A stretch of DNA of 64,000 bases, taken from NCBI RefSeq assembly GCF_030864005.1, contig NZ_CP132976.1, positions 6,138,001-6,202,000 on the forward strand. The letters are read 5' to 3'. How positions within the stretch are numbered: the first letter of the stretch is position 1; each line of letters starts with the position of its first letter. The DNA is from Achromobacter seleniivolatilans (GTDB lineage Bacteria > Pseudomonadota > Gammaproteobacteria > Burkholderiales > Burkholderiaceae_B). The notes beneath the pieces were generated by a model. The model was given only the letters and a program-made list of their open reading frames with translations. It made no database searches and was not told the origin of the DNA. This document shows positions 1-9,023 of the stretch, one piece after another. Position numbers and translations under genes: made by a program.

Positions 1-982
1 CCTGAACTGGATCTGCGGCACCGCTGAGTGCGCGCCGCCTATCGACCTGTTCAACCCGGTGTACGGGCAGACGATTCAGCGCCCTGATTTGCCAGTCACG
101 GACGCGTTGCAGCATCAGGAACGCTTAGGTATCTACGCACAGGACCAGATTCGCCTGGGCCGCTGGGCCTACACGCTGGGCGGCCGTTGGGACCGCGTGC
201 GCCAGAACATGATGGATCGCCTGTCGGACTCGAACACGCGCAGCTCCGATCACGCTTTTACGGCGCGCGTAGGGGCGGCGTATCTGTTTGACAGCGGCGT
301 GACGCCGTACGCCAGCTATACCGAGTCGTTCCAGCCGACCTCGGGCCTGATCTACCCCAGCTCGCCCGCGAAGCCTACGACGGGCAGGCAGTATGAAGTG
401 GGCGTGAAGTACGAACCGGCGGGCCACAACAGTTTTGTCGGCGTGGCCTTGTTCGATGTGGCGCAACGCAATATGGCCACGACGGACCCGGTGAACCCCG
501 GCTTCATTGTGCAGTCCGCCGAAACGCGGGTGCGCGGCGTCGAACTTGAAGGCAAGCTGGAACTGAGCCGGCAGTTGAGCGTGCTGGCTTCCTATACCTA
601 TACCGATGCCGAATACACGCGCAGCAATGACGGCTACCAGGGCAACCAAGTCAGTATCACCCCGCGTTCGCAGGCGTCTGCGTGGGTGGACTATGCCTTT
701 ACGGATGCGCTGGCTGGCTTGTCGGCAGGCGCTGGCGTGCGCTATGTGGGCAAGCGCTACGGGAACTCGTCCAACACGATCGAACTTGCGTCCTACACCT
801 TGGTGGACGCCGCGTTGCGCTATGACCTGCGGACGCTGGGCGGTCAATGGCGCAACGCATCCGTCGCGTTGAATGTGAATAACCTGTTCGACAAGGACTA
901 TGTGGGCGTATGTCTGAGCAACACGCGTTGCTACTTTGGCGCGCCGCGCACCGTCATGGCGACGCTGACGTATCGCTGGTGA
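1..982 (+). CDS. TonB-dependent siderophore receptor, C-terminal part (5' end outside window)
   Basis: This is the C-terminal beta-barrel part of an outer-membrane TonB-dependent receptor that imports ferric siderophores. The reading frame is already open at base 2, so the N-terminus, plug and any signalling domain lie upstream of the window. Typical barrel features are visible: the TESFQPTSG strand, the YEVGVKYE strand that follows the TGRQ turn, NVNNLFDKDYVG near the end, and a terminal aromatic residue (YRW) as expected for barrel insertion. The sequence resembles the FhuE/FhuA-like ferric hydroxamate group, but the ligand cannot be assigned. Its last 29 bases overlap the convergent efflux lipoprotein gene. 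Confidence 0.93.
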   Translation, partial: LNWICGTAECAPPIDLFNPVYGQTIQRPDLPVTDALQHQERLGIYAQDQIRLGRWAYTLGGRWDRVRQNMMDRLSDSNTRSSDHAFTARVGAAYLFDSGVTPYASYTESFQPTSGLIYPSSPAKPTTGRQYEVGVKYEPAGHNSFVGVALFDVAQRNMATTDPVNPGFIVQSAETRVRGVELEGKLELSRQLSVLASYTYTDAEYTRSNDGYQGNQVSITPRSQASAWVDYAFTDALAGLSAGAGVRYVGKRYGNSSNTIELASYTLVDAALRYDLRTLGGQWRNASVALNVNNLFDKDYVGVCLSNTRCYFGAPRTVMATLTYRW

Positions 983-2426
983 CAGCGGGGCGGCTGGCGG
1001 ATTGCCAGCCGCCGCCAAGTGACCGGTACAGGTCCACCAAGGCCAGCGACACGGCGGCTTGCGTCGACACACGGGCCTGGTCGCTGGCCAGCACGGCATT
1101 CTGCGCACTGAGCACGTTGACGAAGTCGGAAGCCCCCGCCGCGTACTGGCGTTGCGCATTGCGCAGCGCACGGCGCGCGCTGTCGGAGGCCCGCTGCAAG
1201 CTGGCGCTGGCGGTTTGCTGCGCTTGATACGCGGTCATGGCGTTATCGACTTCGTGCCAGGCGCGAAGCACGGTCTTTTGAAAGATCAGCGCCGCTTCTT
1301 GCGCTTGGGATTTCCGCAAGCGCAGCCGTCCACGCAAACGGCCGCCTTCGAATAACGGTATGCGCAAGGCCGGGCCCACGCCAAACATGCCGGCGCGATC
1401 GGAGTCCAGGTTGTTCAATTGCAAAGCCTGCAAACCCAGATTTCCGGACAGGGTAATGCGAGGATAGAAGTCGCCTTCGGCAACCCCGATGCCGGCTACT
1501 GCGGCGTGCAGGCGGGCCTCGGCTTGGCGGATGTCTGGCCGGCGCTGCGCCAGTTCACTCGGCAGACCGACCGGCACCCGCACGGGCCCGCCAGGAATAG
1601 GCCCGATGGCCGACAAGCGTTCATGCAGCGCATGGGGCGGCTGCTCCAGCAGCATGGCCAGCGCATTCATCAGCTGGTCCACCCGCAGCGCCAACGGGGG
1701 CACCGCGGCCTCGATGGCGGCGGCCTGGGCGTCGGCTTGCGATACGTCCAATTCCGTGGCCACGCCTTCGCGCCGGCGCATGCGCGTCAATTCCAGATTG
1801 TGGTTGGCGTTGTCCAGTGTCAGGCGCAGCACCGCGAGCTGGTTCTGTGTGCCGCGCAGCAAAATATAGTTGCGTGCGGTCTCTGCGCGAATGGACAGCA
1901 CCACGCCGTGCTGTGCCTCTTGCGCTGCTTGCGACAGTGCTCCCGACTGTTCCACTTCGCGGCGCACCCGGCCCCACAAATCCAGTTCCCAGCTTGCGTC
2001 CACACCCGCTTGCCACAGGTTGAATGACGACTTGCCATTGCGTCCGGACGGATCGGCCAGACCCGCCTGGCTGTTCTGGCTCAGTGTGTAGCCTGCGCGG
2101 GCGTCCACGGACGGCAGGGCGTTGGCCTCCACGATGCCCAGCGCCGCGCGGCTCTGCAGCAGATGTTGATGGGCGATCTGTACGTCCAGGTTCGCATCCG
2201 TGGCCTCGGCAATCAAGGTGGACAGCAAGGGGTCACCAAAAGACTCCCACCATGCGATGTTGATCTCCTGGTCCACCGGGAGGCTGGGCGCGTGGCCGGT
2301 ATCCCGGTCACGCCATTGCGCGGGCAGTTGCGCTTGCGGCGCCTGGAAATCTGGCCCGACCGCGCAACCGGACAACGTCAGCGCAACGGCAATAGCCAGC
2401 AGGCGAGAGAGAGACAGAGGGATCAT
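954..2426 (-). CDS. Efflux outer-membrane lipoprotein, NodT/OprM family
   Basis: This is the outer-membrane channel of a tripartite drug-efflux system; it forms a trimeric duct across the outer membrane and periplasm. The 490-residue length fits the OprM/NodT family. The N-terminus carries a lipoprotein signal with the lipobox LSGC (Cys at about residue 21) followed by AVGPDF, a signature of this family. Two OEP repeats with long helices follow, including the ELAQRRPDIRQAEARL motif near residue 290. The start overlaps the stop of the adaptor gene by 4 bases (ATGA), so the two are translationally coupled. The 3' end runs 29 bases into the convergent receptor gene. Confidence 0.95.
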   Translation of the reverse strand: MIPLSLSRLLAIAVALTLSGCAVGPDFQAPQAQLPAQWRDRDTGHAPSLPVDQEINIAWWESFGDPLLSTLIAEATDANLDVQIAHQHLLQSRAALGIVEANALPSVDARAGYTLSQNSQAGLADPSGRNGKSSFNLWQAGVDASWELDLWGRVRREVEQSGALSQAAQEAQHGVVLSIRAETARNYILLRGTQNQLAVLRLTLDNANHNLELTRMRRREGVATELDVSQADAQAAAIEAAVPPLALRVDQLMNALAMLLEQPPHALHERLSAIGPIPGGPVRVPVGLPSELAQRRPDIRQAEARLHAAVAGIGVAEGDFYPRITLSGNLGLQALQLNNLDSDRAGMFGVGPALRIPLFEGGRLRGRLRLRKSQAQEAALIFQKTVLRAWHEVDNAMTAYQAQQTASASLQRASDSARRALRNAQRQYAAGASDFVNVLSAQNAVLASDQARVSTQAAVSLALVDLYRSLGGGWQSASRPAVTSDTSASP

Positions 2427-3478
2427 TGCTTGCCTCCTGCCACGGCCGTCGAGGTATCGACGACGGCTTCGACCGACATGCCGGCGCGAAGCGCGGGCGC
2501 GTCTTGCGCCTGCGTGTCCAGGATGATCTTCACGGGCAGGCGCTGCGCCACTTTGGTGAAGTTGCCCGTGGCATTGCTGGGGGCGACGGGCGAGAAACTC
2601 AGCCCGGTCGCGGGCGCAATGCTCTGGACATGGCCCAGCAGGCGGATGTCGGGATACGCATCGACGGTCAGTGTCACCCGCTGACCTGGACGCATGTGCG
2701 TGAGTTGCCGCTCGCGAAAGTTCGCCACCACATACGCTTGCTGCAAGGGCACCACGGCCAGGATCGGCGTGCCGGGGCTGACATAGGCGCCCACACGTAA
2801 TGCGCGGCGGCCGATCACACCGTCTATCGGCGAGGTGATCTGCGTGTAAGACAAGTTCAATTCGGCGCGTTCCTTCAAGGCCTGAGCGCGATGGAGCCCG
2901 GCTTGGGCCGCGTCGCGCTGCGCCACCAGCACCTCTTGCTGTTTGTGTGCGGCTTGCAAGGTTGCCTGGTGCTCGGCCTGGCGCGCCTCGGCCATTTCCA
3001 GTCGGCTCTTCGCCTGTTCGTATACCTGCTGCGTTCCGGCGCCTTCGCCAGCCAGGCGCCGATGGCGCTGGACTTCACTTGTGGCGAACCGGATGTCAGC
3101 CAGATCCGCGCGCGTCACAGCCAGCGCCTGATTGATCACGGCTTGCTGGCGTTCTAACGTGGCGTCGGCGTTCGATAACTGTGCGGCGGTGACAGCAAGT
3201 TCCGCCGTAGCCGCCGCCAGCGCGGCTTGATACTCGCGGTCGTCGATGCGGGCCAGCGGCTGGCCCTTCTTAACGGTTTGATTGTCTTCAACCAGCACCG
3301 CGTTGATAAAACCCGAGACCTGTGGCGCGACAACAGTGTGGTCGGCCACGATGGTGGCGTCGTCGGTGGATTCAGTGGCGGTCGTGGCCGACCAGGACCA
3401 GCCCGCGTAGACGAGCAGGCCTAGCGCGCCGATTGCGGCGGCGCGGGAGTAGGGGGAATGCAGAAGGGGAGTGGTCAT
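2423..3478 (-). CDS. HlyD-family periplasmic adaptor, EmrA-like
   Basis: This 351-residue membrane-fusion protein would link the inner-membrane MFS pump to the outer-membrane channel. There is one N-terminal membrane segment (about residues 12-28), then the lipoyl half-motif VVAPQVSGFINAVLVEDNQ, a long coiled-coil hairpin rich in Ala/Gln (about 85-200), and the second lipoyl/beta-barrel part with SPIDGVIGRRALRVGAYV. I chose the internal ATG at 3478 over the upstream ATG at 3526 because the extra 16 residues are not hydrophobic or conserved-looking and would overlap the pump gene. It lies 13 bases after the pump gene and overlaps the channel gene by 4 bases. Confidence 0.94.
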   Translation of the reverse strand: MTTPLLHSPYSRAAAIGALGLLVYAGWSWSATTATESTDDATIVADHTVVAPQVSGFINAVLVEDNQTVKKGQPLARIDDREYQAALAAATAELAVTAAQLSNADATLERQQAVINQALAVTRADLADIRFATSEVQRHRRLAGEGAGTQQVYEQAKSRLEMAEARQAEHQATLQAAHKQQEVLVAQRDAAQAGLHRAQALKERAELNLSYTQITSPIDGVIGRRALRVGAYVSPGTPILAVVPLQQAYVVANFRERQLTHMRPGQRVTLTVDAYPDIRLLGHVQSIAPATGLSFSPVAPSNATGNFTKVAQRLPVKIILDTQAQDAPALRAGMSVEAVVDTSTAVAGGKQ

Positions 3479-3491
3479 GATGAACTCACAG

Positions 3492-5027
3492 TCAGGCGGC
3501 GCGCGGCGGAGACACGCGGGTCGCAATCAAGGGGATAAGGGGAATCAGCAGCAGGGCCATGACGGCCATGCACAGATAGAGATCGGCCGAGGTAAGAATG
3601 GCGGCCTGCTCCTGAACCTGACGGGCCAGCGCCGCAGCGTTGTCGCCGTTGGCGCTCAAAGGATGGTTGCCCAGCTGATCGGCCAGCTGGTTGAAATGCG
3701 TGTTGCGGCGTAGTGTCGTCAGGGCTTCCAGCGCGCCGGTGGCGGCGGTGGCGGAGAAACCCTTGATGGTGTTGAACCAGGCTGAGGCGTAGGGGCCGTC
3801 TTGCGGCGTCAGCCCGGTGGTGGCCAGCATCAGCAGCGGGATGACCGCCATGGGCTGGGCAAAGATCTGCACGGCTTCCAGCAGATAGAACTGTTCACGC
3901 GACCACGCTGGCGTCAGTTGCGCGCCCAATAGGCAAGACACCGCGAGCAGTCCCAAGCCTGCCGCCAGTACCCAGCGGCAATCCACCCGGCGCAGGTTGC
4001 ACAGCGCGGCGACCAGCGGCAGCGCGATCAGCTGGGGCAGGCCCATAGTCAGCAGAACAGGCGCAGTTTCCAGAGGCCGGTAGCCGCGCCATTGCGCAAG
4101 AAAACTTGAAGGTATCAAGATGACGCCCAGCAACACGATCAGCACGCCGCCCAATGTCAGCAAGGCATGGCTCAAGTTGCGGTTGCGCAGCAGCTGGATC
4201 TTGAAGAAGGGCAGTGGGTGCGACCATTCATTGACCAGAAAGAGCCCCAGCAATAAACCGCCGCCGCCCAGCAGCAGCGAGATCAGCGGCGAATTCAGCC
4301 AATCCAGGCGATCGCCTTGCAGCAGTCCGATCACCAGCATGGCCAGCGCAGGCGCGCCCAGCAGCAGTCCGCGCCAATCGAATAACTGAAAGCGTTCCAG
4401 TTTGAGCGGATCTTGGGGCAACCCCCGCCACACCGCGGCCATGGCGATTGCCGTGGGGCCGACGACGAGCCAGAAGGTCCAGCGCCAACCCAGCGTCTCA
4501 GTGCACAAGGCCGCCAGCGGAATGCCAAGACTGGGCGCAAAGGTTGCCGTCAGCGCATAGCCGCCCAGGCCATAGAGTTTGATGTTGGCGGGCAAGAAGC
4601 GCAGCGCCACCGTCATCAGCATCGGCGGCAAAGCCCCGCCCGCTAGCCCTTGCAATGTGCGCAGCAGAAGCAGCACGGGAAGATTAGGTGCGAACGGGCA
4701 CAGCGCGCCAAACACAGCAAACGCCGCCAGCGACGTCACGGTAAAGCGCCTCAGCGAGAAAGTGACCGAGCACCAGGGCGCGAACGCCATCGCGCATACC
4801 GAAGCGGCAGCGTAGACGGCGACGAACCAAGAGCCTTGATCGATGCTGAGGCCCAGGGCGCCGCGGATATCGGGCAACGCCATCTTCGTGACGTTCTCAT
4901 TGAGCCCGGCCAGGATCACCGCCAGCAGCACGCCTGACAGGCCCATCAGAATTCGCGGGCCGAAAGCCGCTGCCGCAGCCGGGGATGGCGCTGGCGCAAC
5001 AGGCGGGGCAAGAGCGGTTGCTGTCAT
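3492..5027 (-). CDS. DHA2-family MFS multidrug exporter, EmrB-like
   Basis: This is a proton-driven inner-membrane drug exporter of the 14-TM DHA2 family; 511 residues is the usual length. The N-terminus carries a Pro/Ala-rich cytosolic tail, then the first membrane helix followed by LNENVTKMALPDIRGALG, matching the conserved motif of DHA2 pumps, and QGSWFVAVYAAA in TM2. Strongly hydrophobic segments continue to the end. It is the first gene of a three-gene operon with the adaptor and the outer-membrane lipoprotein, an EmrAB-TolC-like layout. No dedicated regulator gene is adjacent. Substrates cannot be deduced. Confidence 0.95.
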   Translation of the reverse strand: MTATALAPPVAPAPSPAAAAAFGPRILMGLSGVLLAVILAGLNENVTKMALPDIRGALGLSIDQGSWFVAVYAAASVCAMAFAPWCSVTFSLRRFTVTSLAAFAVFGALCPFAPNLPVLLLLRTLQGLAGGALPPMLMTVALRFLPANIKLYGLGGYALTATFAPSLGIPLAALCTETLGWRWTFWLVVGPTAIAMAAVWRGLPQDPLKLERFQLFDWRGLLLGAPALAMLVIGLLQGDRLDWLNSPLISLLLGGGGLLLGLFLVNEWSHPLPFFKIQLLRNRNLSHALLTLGGVLIVLLGVILIPSSFLAQWRGYRPLETAPVLLTMGLPQLIALPLVAALCNLRRVDCRWVLAAGLGLLAVSCLLGAQLTPAWSREQFYLLEAVQIFAQPMAVIPLLMLATTGLTPQDGPYASAWFNTIKGFSATAATGALEALTTLRRNTHFNQLADQLGNHPLSANGDNAAALARQVQEQAAILTSADLYLCMAVMALLLIPLIPLIATRVSPPRAA

Positions 5028-5151
5028 GGCCGGATTCCGTATCCGGCCTGGAATGAAGAAGACTGCATGGTTATAGCGCCGTGGAAAGAAGGAGCTATTC
5101 AGTCTAGGTAGATGCGGCTGCCGGAAAAACTACGCAAGGCGGAACGCAGGC

Positions 5152-5181
5152 TTGTGCTGCATGCAATTGCGTGCAGCGCAA
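5152..5181. promoter_or_regulatory. 30-base near-perfect palindrome in a divergent intergenic region
   Basis: Positions 5152-5181 read as an inverted repeat centred on GCAATTGC. Of 15 base pairs, 13 are Watson-Crick, and the two exceptions (5155/5178 and 5162/5171) are both T/G pairs that would still pair as G-U in RNA. It lies between the divergent efflux operon (start at 5027) and the DUF4148 gene (start at 5263). It could be an operator for an unlinked dimeric regulator or a hairpin in the 5' leader of the DUF4148 mRNA. The symmetry is seen directly; the function is inferred. Confidence 0.5.
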
Positions 5182-5262
5182 CGGTGGATTGCGCCCTACG
5201 GGATTTATCGCGAGCGGATATCGAACGACCATACGGCACTCGATCACCGCAAAGGAATTTTT

Positions 5263-5640
5263 ATGAATACGCTACGACTCTCCATGCTTGCACTGGGCCT
5301 TTCCCTGCTTGGCGGGATTGCGCATGCCGATGGCAAGACGCGTGAGCAAGTTCGCGCCGAATTGATGGAGGCCAAGGCCGCTGGCCTGGTGACCTATGGC
5401 GAACAGCAATATCCCGTCGATCTGCCTGCCAGCCAAGTCAAGACCAGCGCCCAGGTGCGCGAGGAGTTGGACGCCGCGCGGGCCGCTGGCTTGATGACAC
5501 ACGGTGAGCTGGACTATCCGCCTGCCGTGCAGCCGCCTGCCGGCAAGACACGCGAGCAGGTCATCGCCGAGATGCGTGAGGCGCGTGCCCGTGGACTGAT
5601 TACCTCGGGCGAACTCGACTACCCGCCCGCCGCGCAATAA
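5263..5640 (+). CDS. Secreted DUF4148 protein with three tandem repeats
   Basis: This 125-residue protein has an N-terminal signal peptide ending near AHA-DG (about residue 22) and is expected in the periplasm or outside the cell. The mature part is almost entirely three copies of a roughly 33-residue unit of the form KTREQVRAEL-x-EA-x-AAGL-x-T-x-GE-x-YPP. DUF4148 is widespread in Burkholderiales and has no established function. The start at 5263 follows AAGGAATTTTT and gives a clean signal peptide; the longer frame from 5152 runs through the palindrome and lacks one. It is 36 bases upstream of a porin gene and may be co-transcribed with it. Confidence 0.88.
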   Translation: MNTLRLSMLALGLSLLGGIAHADGKTREQVRAELMEAKAAGLVTYGEQQYPVDLPASQVKTSAQVREELDAARAAGLMTHGELDYPPAVQPPAGKTREQVIAEMREARARGLITSGELDYPPAAQ

Positions 5641-5676
5641 GACGCTCAGGGCGGAACCGACAGGGCAGGGATGAAC

Positions 5677-6804
5677 ATGAAAAAGAAAATTGCTTTGGCT
5701 GCGTTGGCACTCGGCGCTGCAGGCCCGGCCTGCGCCGCTGAAACCAGCGTGACGCTCTACGGCCTGTTGGATATGGGGCTAGGGTATGAACGCGTACGTG
5801 CGCCGGATTTCAAGCAGACGCGCATCGGCACTGTGCAAGGGGTGAATAGCGGATCGCGTTTCGGCTTGCGCGGGGTCGAAGACCTGGGCGACGGGCTGCA
5901 GGCGTTGTTCACGCTGGAAGGCGGGATTACACCGTTGAACGGCAAGTCCGCGCAAAGCGGCCGGCTCTTTGGGCGGCAAGCGACCTTGGGGTTGGCCGAT
6001 GATGCGTGGGGGCAATTGGAGTTTGGCCGGCAGGCCAACCTGGCATCCAAATACTTCAGCGGACCGGTCGATCCCTTTAGCGGCTCTTTCAATCTGGCCA
6101 ACATGGGCACGACCTTCAGCGCCACCAATACACTGCGCTATGACAATCTGGCGCTGTATCAGTCGCCCGTGTGGTCGGGCTTTCAGTTTGGTCTGGGTTA
6201 TTCGTTCAATGCGGACGACACCCGTACCGATACCAATGGGCAGAAAACGGGTTTTGCCACGGGCAACAATAACCGCGCGATAACGGCCGGCGCGCGGTAT
6301 CTGAATGGTCCTGTCACGCTAGTGGCCAGTTACGACCGGTTCAATCCCACCAACGACGCCCAAGGCGGAAAATCCAGCGCGCGCATTCAAGAATGGATCG
6401 TGGGCGGCGCCTATGATTTTGAGGTGCTCAAGGTGGGCGCGGCATTTGGCCAGACGCGCGGCGGATGGTTGCAGGGAGCGTCAATGGGCGTGTCGCCGGA
6501 CACTCAGTACCGTAACGCATCGACTTTCGCGCTGGCACAAGGCTTTCGAGCCAATTCCTATCAGCTCAATGCAACGGTGCCCTTGGGCAAGAGCAAGCTG
6601 ATGGCGTCTTGGCAGCGCGCTGATCCCAACGGTGACAAGCTGACTGGGGATGATGCCTCGATCAATATTTACAGCGCGGCCTACACCTACGACTTCACCA
6701 AGCGCACGAACCTGTACGCCTATGTCGCCTACGCCGACAACTTCGCCTTCCATCGCGGAGTCAGCGATACGGCGCTGGCTGCGGGCATCCGGCATCGCTT
6801 CTAA
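5677..6804 (+). CDS. Gram-negative general porin
   Basis: This is a 16-stranded trimeric outer-membrane porin for small hydrophilic solutes, of the OmpC-like family common in Burkholderiales. The precursor has a signal peptide MKKKIALAALALGAAG ending at CAA-ETS, then SVTLYGLLDMGLGY, the L3-region GRQATLGL, and a terminal strand ending in IRHRF with the C-terminal Phe that signals barrel assembly. Two ATGs are possible (5671 and 5677). I prefer 5677 because the purine-rich GGCAGGG then sits six bases upstream, whereas it abuts 5671 directly. The stop overlaps the convergent AraC gene by 4 bases. Confidence 0.95.
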   Translation: MKKKIALAALALGAAGPACAAETSVTLYGLLDMGLGYERVRAPDFKQTRIGTVQGVNSGSRFGLRGVEDLGDGLQALFTLEGGITPLNGKSAQSGRLFGRQATLGLADDAWGQLEFGRQANLASKYFSGPVDPFSGSFNLANMGTTFSATNTLRYDNLALYQSPVWSGFQFGLGYSFNADDTRTDTNGQKTGFATGNNNRAITAGARYLNGPVTLVASYDRFNPTNDAQGGKSSARIQEWIVGGAYDFEVLKVGAAFGQTRGGWLQGASMGVSPDTQYRNASTFALAQGFRANSYQLNATVPLGKSKLMASWQRADPNGDKLTGDDASINIYSAAYTYDFTKRTNLYAYVAYADNFAFHRGVSDTALAAGIRHRF

Positions 6805-7604
6805 ACGATGGGAGGATTGTCCGATTTGTCTGCAAAATAACGCGCTGGCGTCTTGCCCAGCGTTTTCTTGAACATGGTGATGAAGGCACTGACCGATTCA
6901 TAACCCAGGTCTTCCGCGGTGCGCTGCACGGACACGCCCGCGGACAGACGCTGCAAGGCCAGGATGATATGCAGCTGCTGGCGCCAGCGCCCGAAGCTCA
7001 TGCCGGTTTCATGCTGCACCAGCCGCGCCAGCGTGCGTTCGCTCATGGCGACGCGCTTGCCCCATTGGGCAATGGTGCTGCGGTCGGCGGGGTCCGCTTT
7101 CAGCGCAGCGGCAATCTCGCGTAGACGAGGATGATCCGAAATGGGCAAGTGCAGATGCTCGGTAGGCATGTGCGTCAGTTGTTCGACCAGCACGTCTGCC
7201 AACTTTCGGTTGGCGGGCGCGCTGGCAGCGGCAGGCGGCAGCTCGGCCAGATGCGCTACCAGCTCGCGCACCAGCGGCGTGATCGCCAGCGTGCAGCATT
7301 CCTGCGGCAAGCCCGGCGCGTCGGCCGCCACGAACAGGAAGCAGACACGCCCATTGGCCGTGACGCGATTGCTATGCGGCACGCCACCAGGAATCCAGAC
7401 GCCGCAATGTGGCGGCACCATCCACAGGCCTTGGGGCACCGAGCACGTGACGCCGCCGCGCAGCGCCAGCACCAGTTGACCCATGTGATGACGATGCGTA
7501 GGAGACTCGCTGTCCTGATCCGCTGCGTGCACCGGCATGGCAAAGGTCCATTGCGTGGTGGAGTCGGGATCGAAATCGGGGGGCAAACTGGTGGAGGAAT
7601 GCAT
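6801..7604 (-). CDS. AraC-family transcriptional regulator, NimR-like
   Basis: This 267-residue regulator has an N-terminal cupin-type sensor (THRHHMGQLVLALRGGV, then PPHCGVWIPGGVPHS) and a C-terminal AraC double helix-turn-helix (about residues 165-265, ending LGKTPARYFADK). It is divergent from a NimT/CynX-type exporter, the arrangement of nimR/nimT in E. coli, where NimR controls its neighbouring exporter. The start at 7604 (MHSSTS) was chosen because the longer frame to 7772 reads through the shared promoter region and into the exporter gene. The effector is unknown. Confidence 0.9.
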   Translation of the reverse strand: MHSSTSLPPDFDPDSTTQWTFAMPVHAADQDSESPTHRHHMGQLVLALRGGVTCSVPQGLWMVPPHCGVWIPGGVPHSNRVTANGRVCFLFVAADAPGLPQECCTLAITPLVRELVAHLAELPPAAASAPANRKLADVLVEQLTHMPTEHLHLPISDHPRLREIAAALKADPADRSTIAQWGKRVAMSERTLARLVQHETGMSFGRWRQQLHIILALQRLSAGVSVQRTAEDLGYESVSAFITMFKKTLGKTPARYFADKSDNPPIV

Positions 7605-7682
7605 GGGATGCCAGGCGGCTGCCGTATGCGCGGCGGGATTGGCCGAATACAAGGATAGTTTGTCATTATCTCGAAATTCGGT

Positions 7683-7725
7683 AAAGCGCTGTCTGCGTAA
7701 TCTTGACGGTTTGGAAAGCGCTGTC
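7683..7725. promoter_or_regulatory. Direct repeat, candidate AraC-type operator
   Basis: The 11-mer AAAGCGCTGTC occurs at 7683-7693 and again, exactly, at 7715-7725, a spacing of 32 bases or about three helical turns. It lies between the divergent AraC regulator and exporter starts (7604 and 7752). AraC-family proteins commonly bind direct repeats on one DNA face, so this is a good operator candidate. The proximal copy is 26 bases before the exporter start codon, so binding there could also block transcription. Confidence 0.5.
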
Positions 7726-7751
7726 CTTTCCCGATTTCGCAGGTTTCCATC

Positions 7752-8984
7752 ATGAATCACATCCCTACCCACACCCGATCCAATAGCCGCCCGGTGCTGC
7801 TGATATTGGGCATTCTGTGCATTGCCATGGCCTTGCGCGCCCCGATTACCGGCGTCGCGCCACTGATAGGCATGATCCGTCCAGACCTGGGCTTGTCGTC
7901 TACGGCGGCGGGCATGTTGATTACCTTGCCGCTGCTGGCGTTCGCGGTTGTGTCGCTGTTCTCGGCGGGGCTGGCGCGCCGCTTCGGCCTGGAACGAACG
8001 CTATTTGCCGCGATGCTGCTGATCGCCGCGGGCATCGTCTTGCGCACCCAGGGCGCGGCATGGGGCCTGTATGCGGGCACGGCAATCATTGGAGCGGGTA
8101 TCGCCGTGGGCAATGTGCTGTTGCCCAGTCTGGTGAAGCGGGACTTTCCGCAGCGTGTGGCAGGGTTGACCTCGGCCTATGTGCTGACCATGAGCATCGC
8201 CGCCGGCGTAGCGTCTGCCATCGCCATTCCACTGGCCAATCTGTCTGATTTGGGATGGCGTTTTTCGACCGTATGCCTTTTGGTGGTGCCGCTGATCAGC
8301 CTGCTGCTGTGGCTGCCGCAGTTGGCCAACCACAGCGCGCCGGCTGCCACGACCGCGCACGCGCCGCATGGCGCCCGTCTGTGGCATTCGCCACTGGCCT
8401 GGCAAGTCACGCTGTACCTGGGCATCAATTCCTTTGTGTTTTATGTGGCCGTGAGCTGGTTGCCTGCCATCCTGCGCGATGCCGGTTATTCGGCCGAGCG
8501 TGCAGGCACGCTGCATGGCTTGCTGCAACTCATGTCCGCGGCGCCCGCCTTGTTCCTGGCGCCTTTGGTGCGCCGCATGAAAGACCAGCGGGCCGCCGCG
8601 TTTTGCTCGGCGGTCGCATCGTTCGTGGCATTGGCTGGTCTGATTCTGGCGCCGGGTTTGGCCACGCTGTGGATAGCATTATTGGGCCTGGGTACGGGCG
8701 GCGGCATCATTCTGGGCCTGGCGTTTGTGGGCTTGCGCGCCAGCCATGCGCAGCAGGCCGCCGCGCTGTCCGGCATGGCGCAATGCGTCGGCTATCTGTT
8801 CGCGGCAAGCGGACCCGCCTTGGTGGGTGCGCTGCATGACAGCCTGGGCGGGTGGAGCGTGGCGCTGAGTGTGTGCGCCGTCTTGTGCGCGGCGATGGCG
8901 GTGATCGGTTTGTATGCAGGGCGCGCCATTCAAATCGGCGGATTCCGGCAGCATCCCGCATATGTGGCATCTGGCGTGCGGTGA
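7752..8984 (+). CDS. CynX/NimT-family MFS transporter
   Basis: This 410-residue inner-membrane carrier has about 12 predicted membrane helices. The N-terminus contains ALRAPITGVAPLIGMIRPDLGLS, typical of the CynX/NimT subfamily of MFS proteins (E. coli NimT exports 2-nitroimidazole; CynX is linked to cyanate use). The cytosolic loop between helices 2 and 3 carries ARRFGLERTL. It is divergent from the AraC regulator, which is probably its controller. Whether it exports nitroimidazoles, cyanate-related ions or another small compound cannot be told from sequence. Confidence 0.92.
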   Translation: MNHIPTHTRSNSRPVLLILGILCIAMALRAPITGVAPLIGMIRPDLGLSSTAAGMLITLPLLAFAVVSLFSAGLARRFGLERTLFAAMLLIAAGIVLRTQGAAWGLYAGTAIIGAGIAVGNVLLPSLVKRDFPQRVAGLTSAYVLTMSIAAGVASAIAIPLANLSDLGWRFSTVCLLVVPLISLLLWLPQLANHSAPAATTAHAPHGARLWHSPLAWQVTLYLGINSFVFYVAVSWLPAILRDAGYSAERAGTLHGLLQLMSAAPALFLAPLVRRMKDQRAAAFCSAVASFVALAGLILAPGLATLWIALLGLGTGGGIILGLAFVGLRASHAQQAAALSGMAQCVGYLFAASGPALVGALHDSLGGWSVALSVCAVLCAAMAVIGLYAGRAIQIGGFRQHPAYVASGVR

Positions 8985-9023
8985 TTGGCGCATGCCTCGA
9001 CTGAGGCTTTACATGACGTGCTC

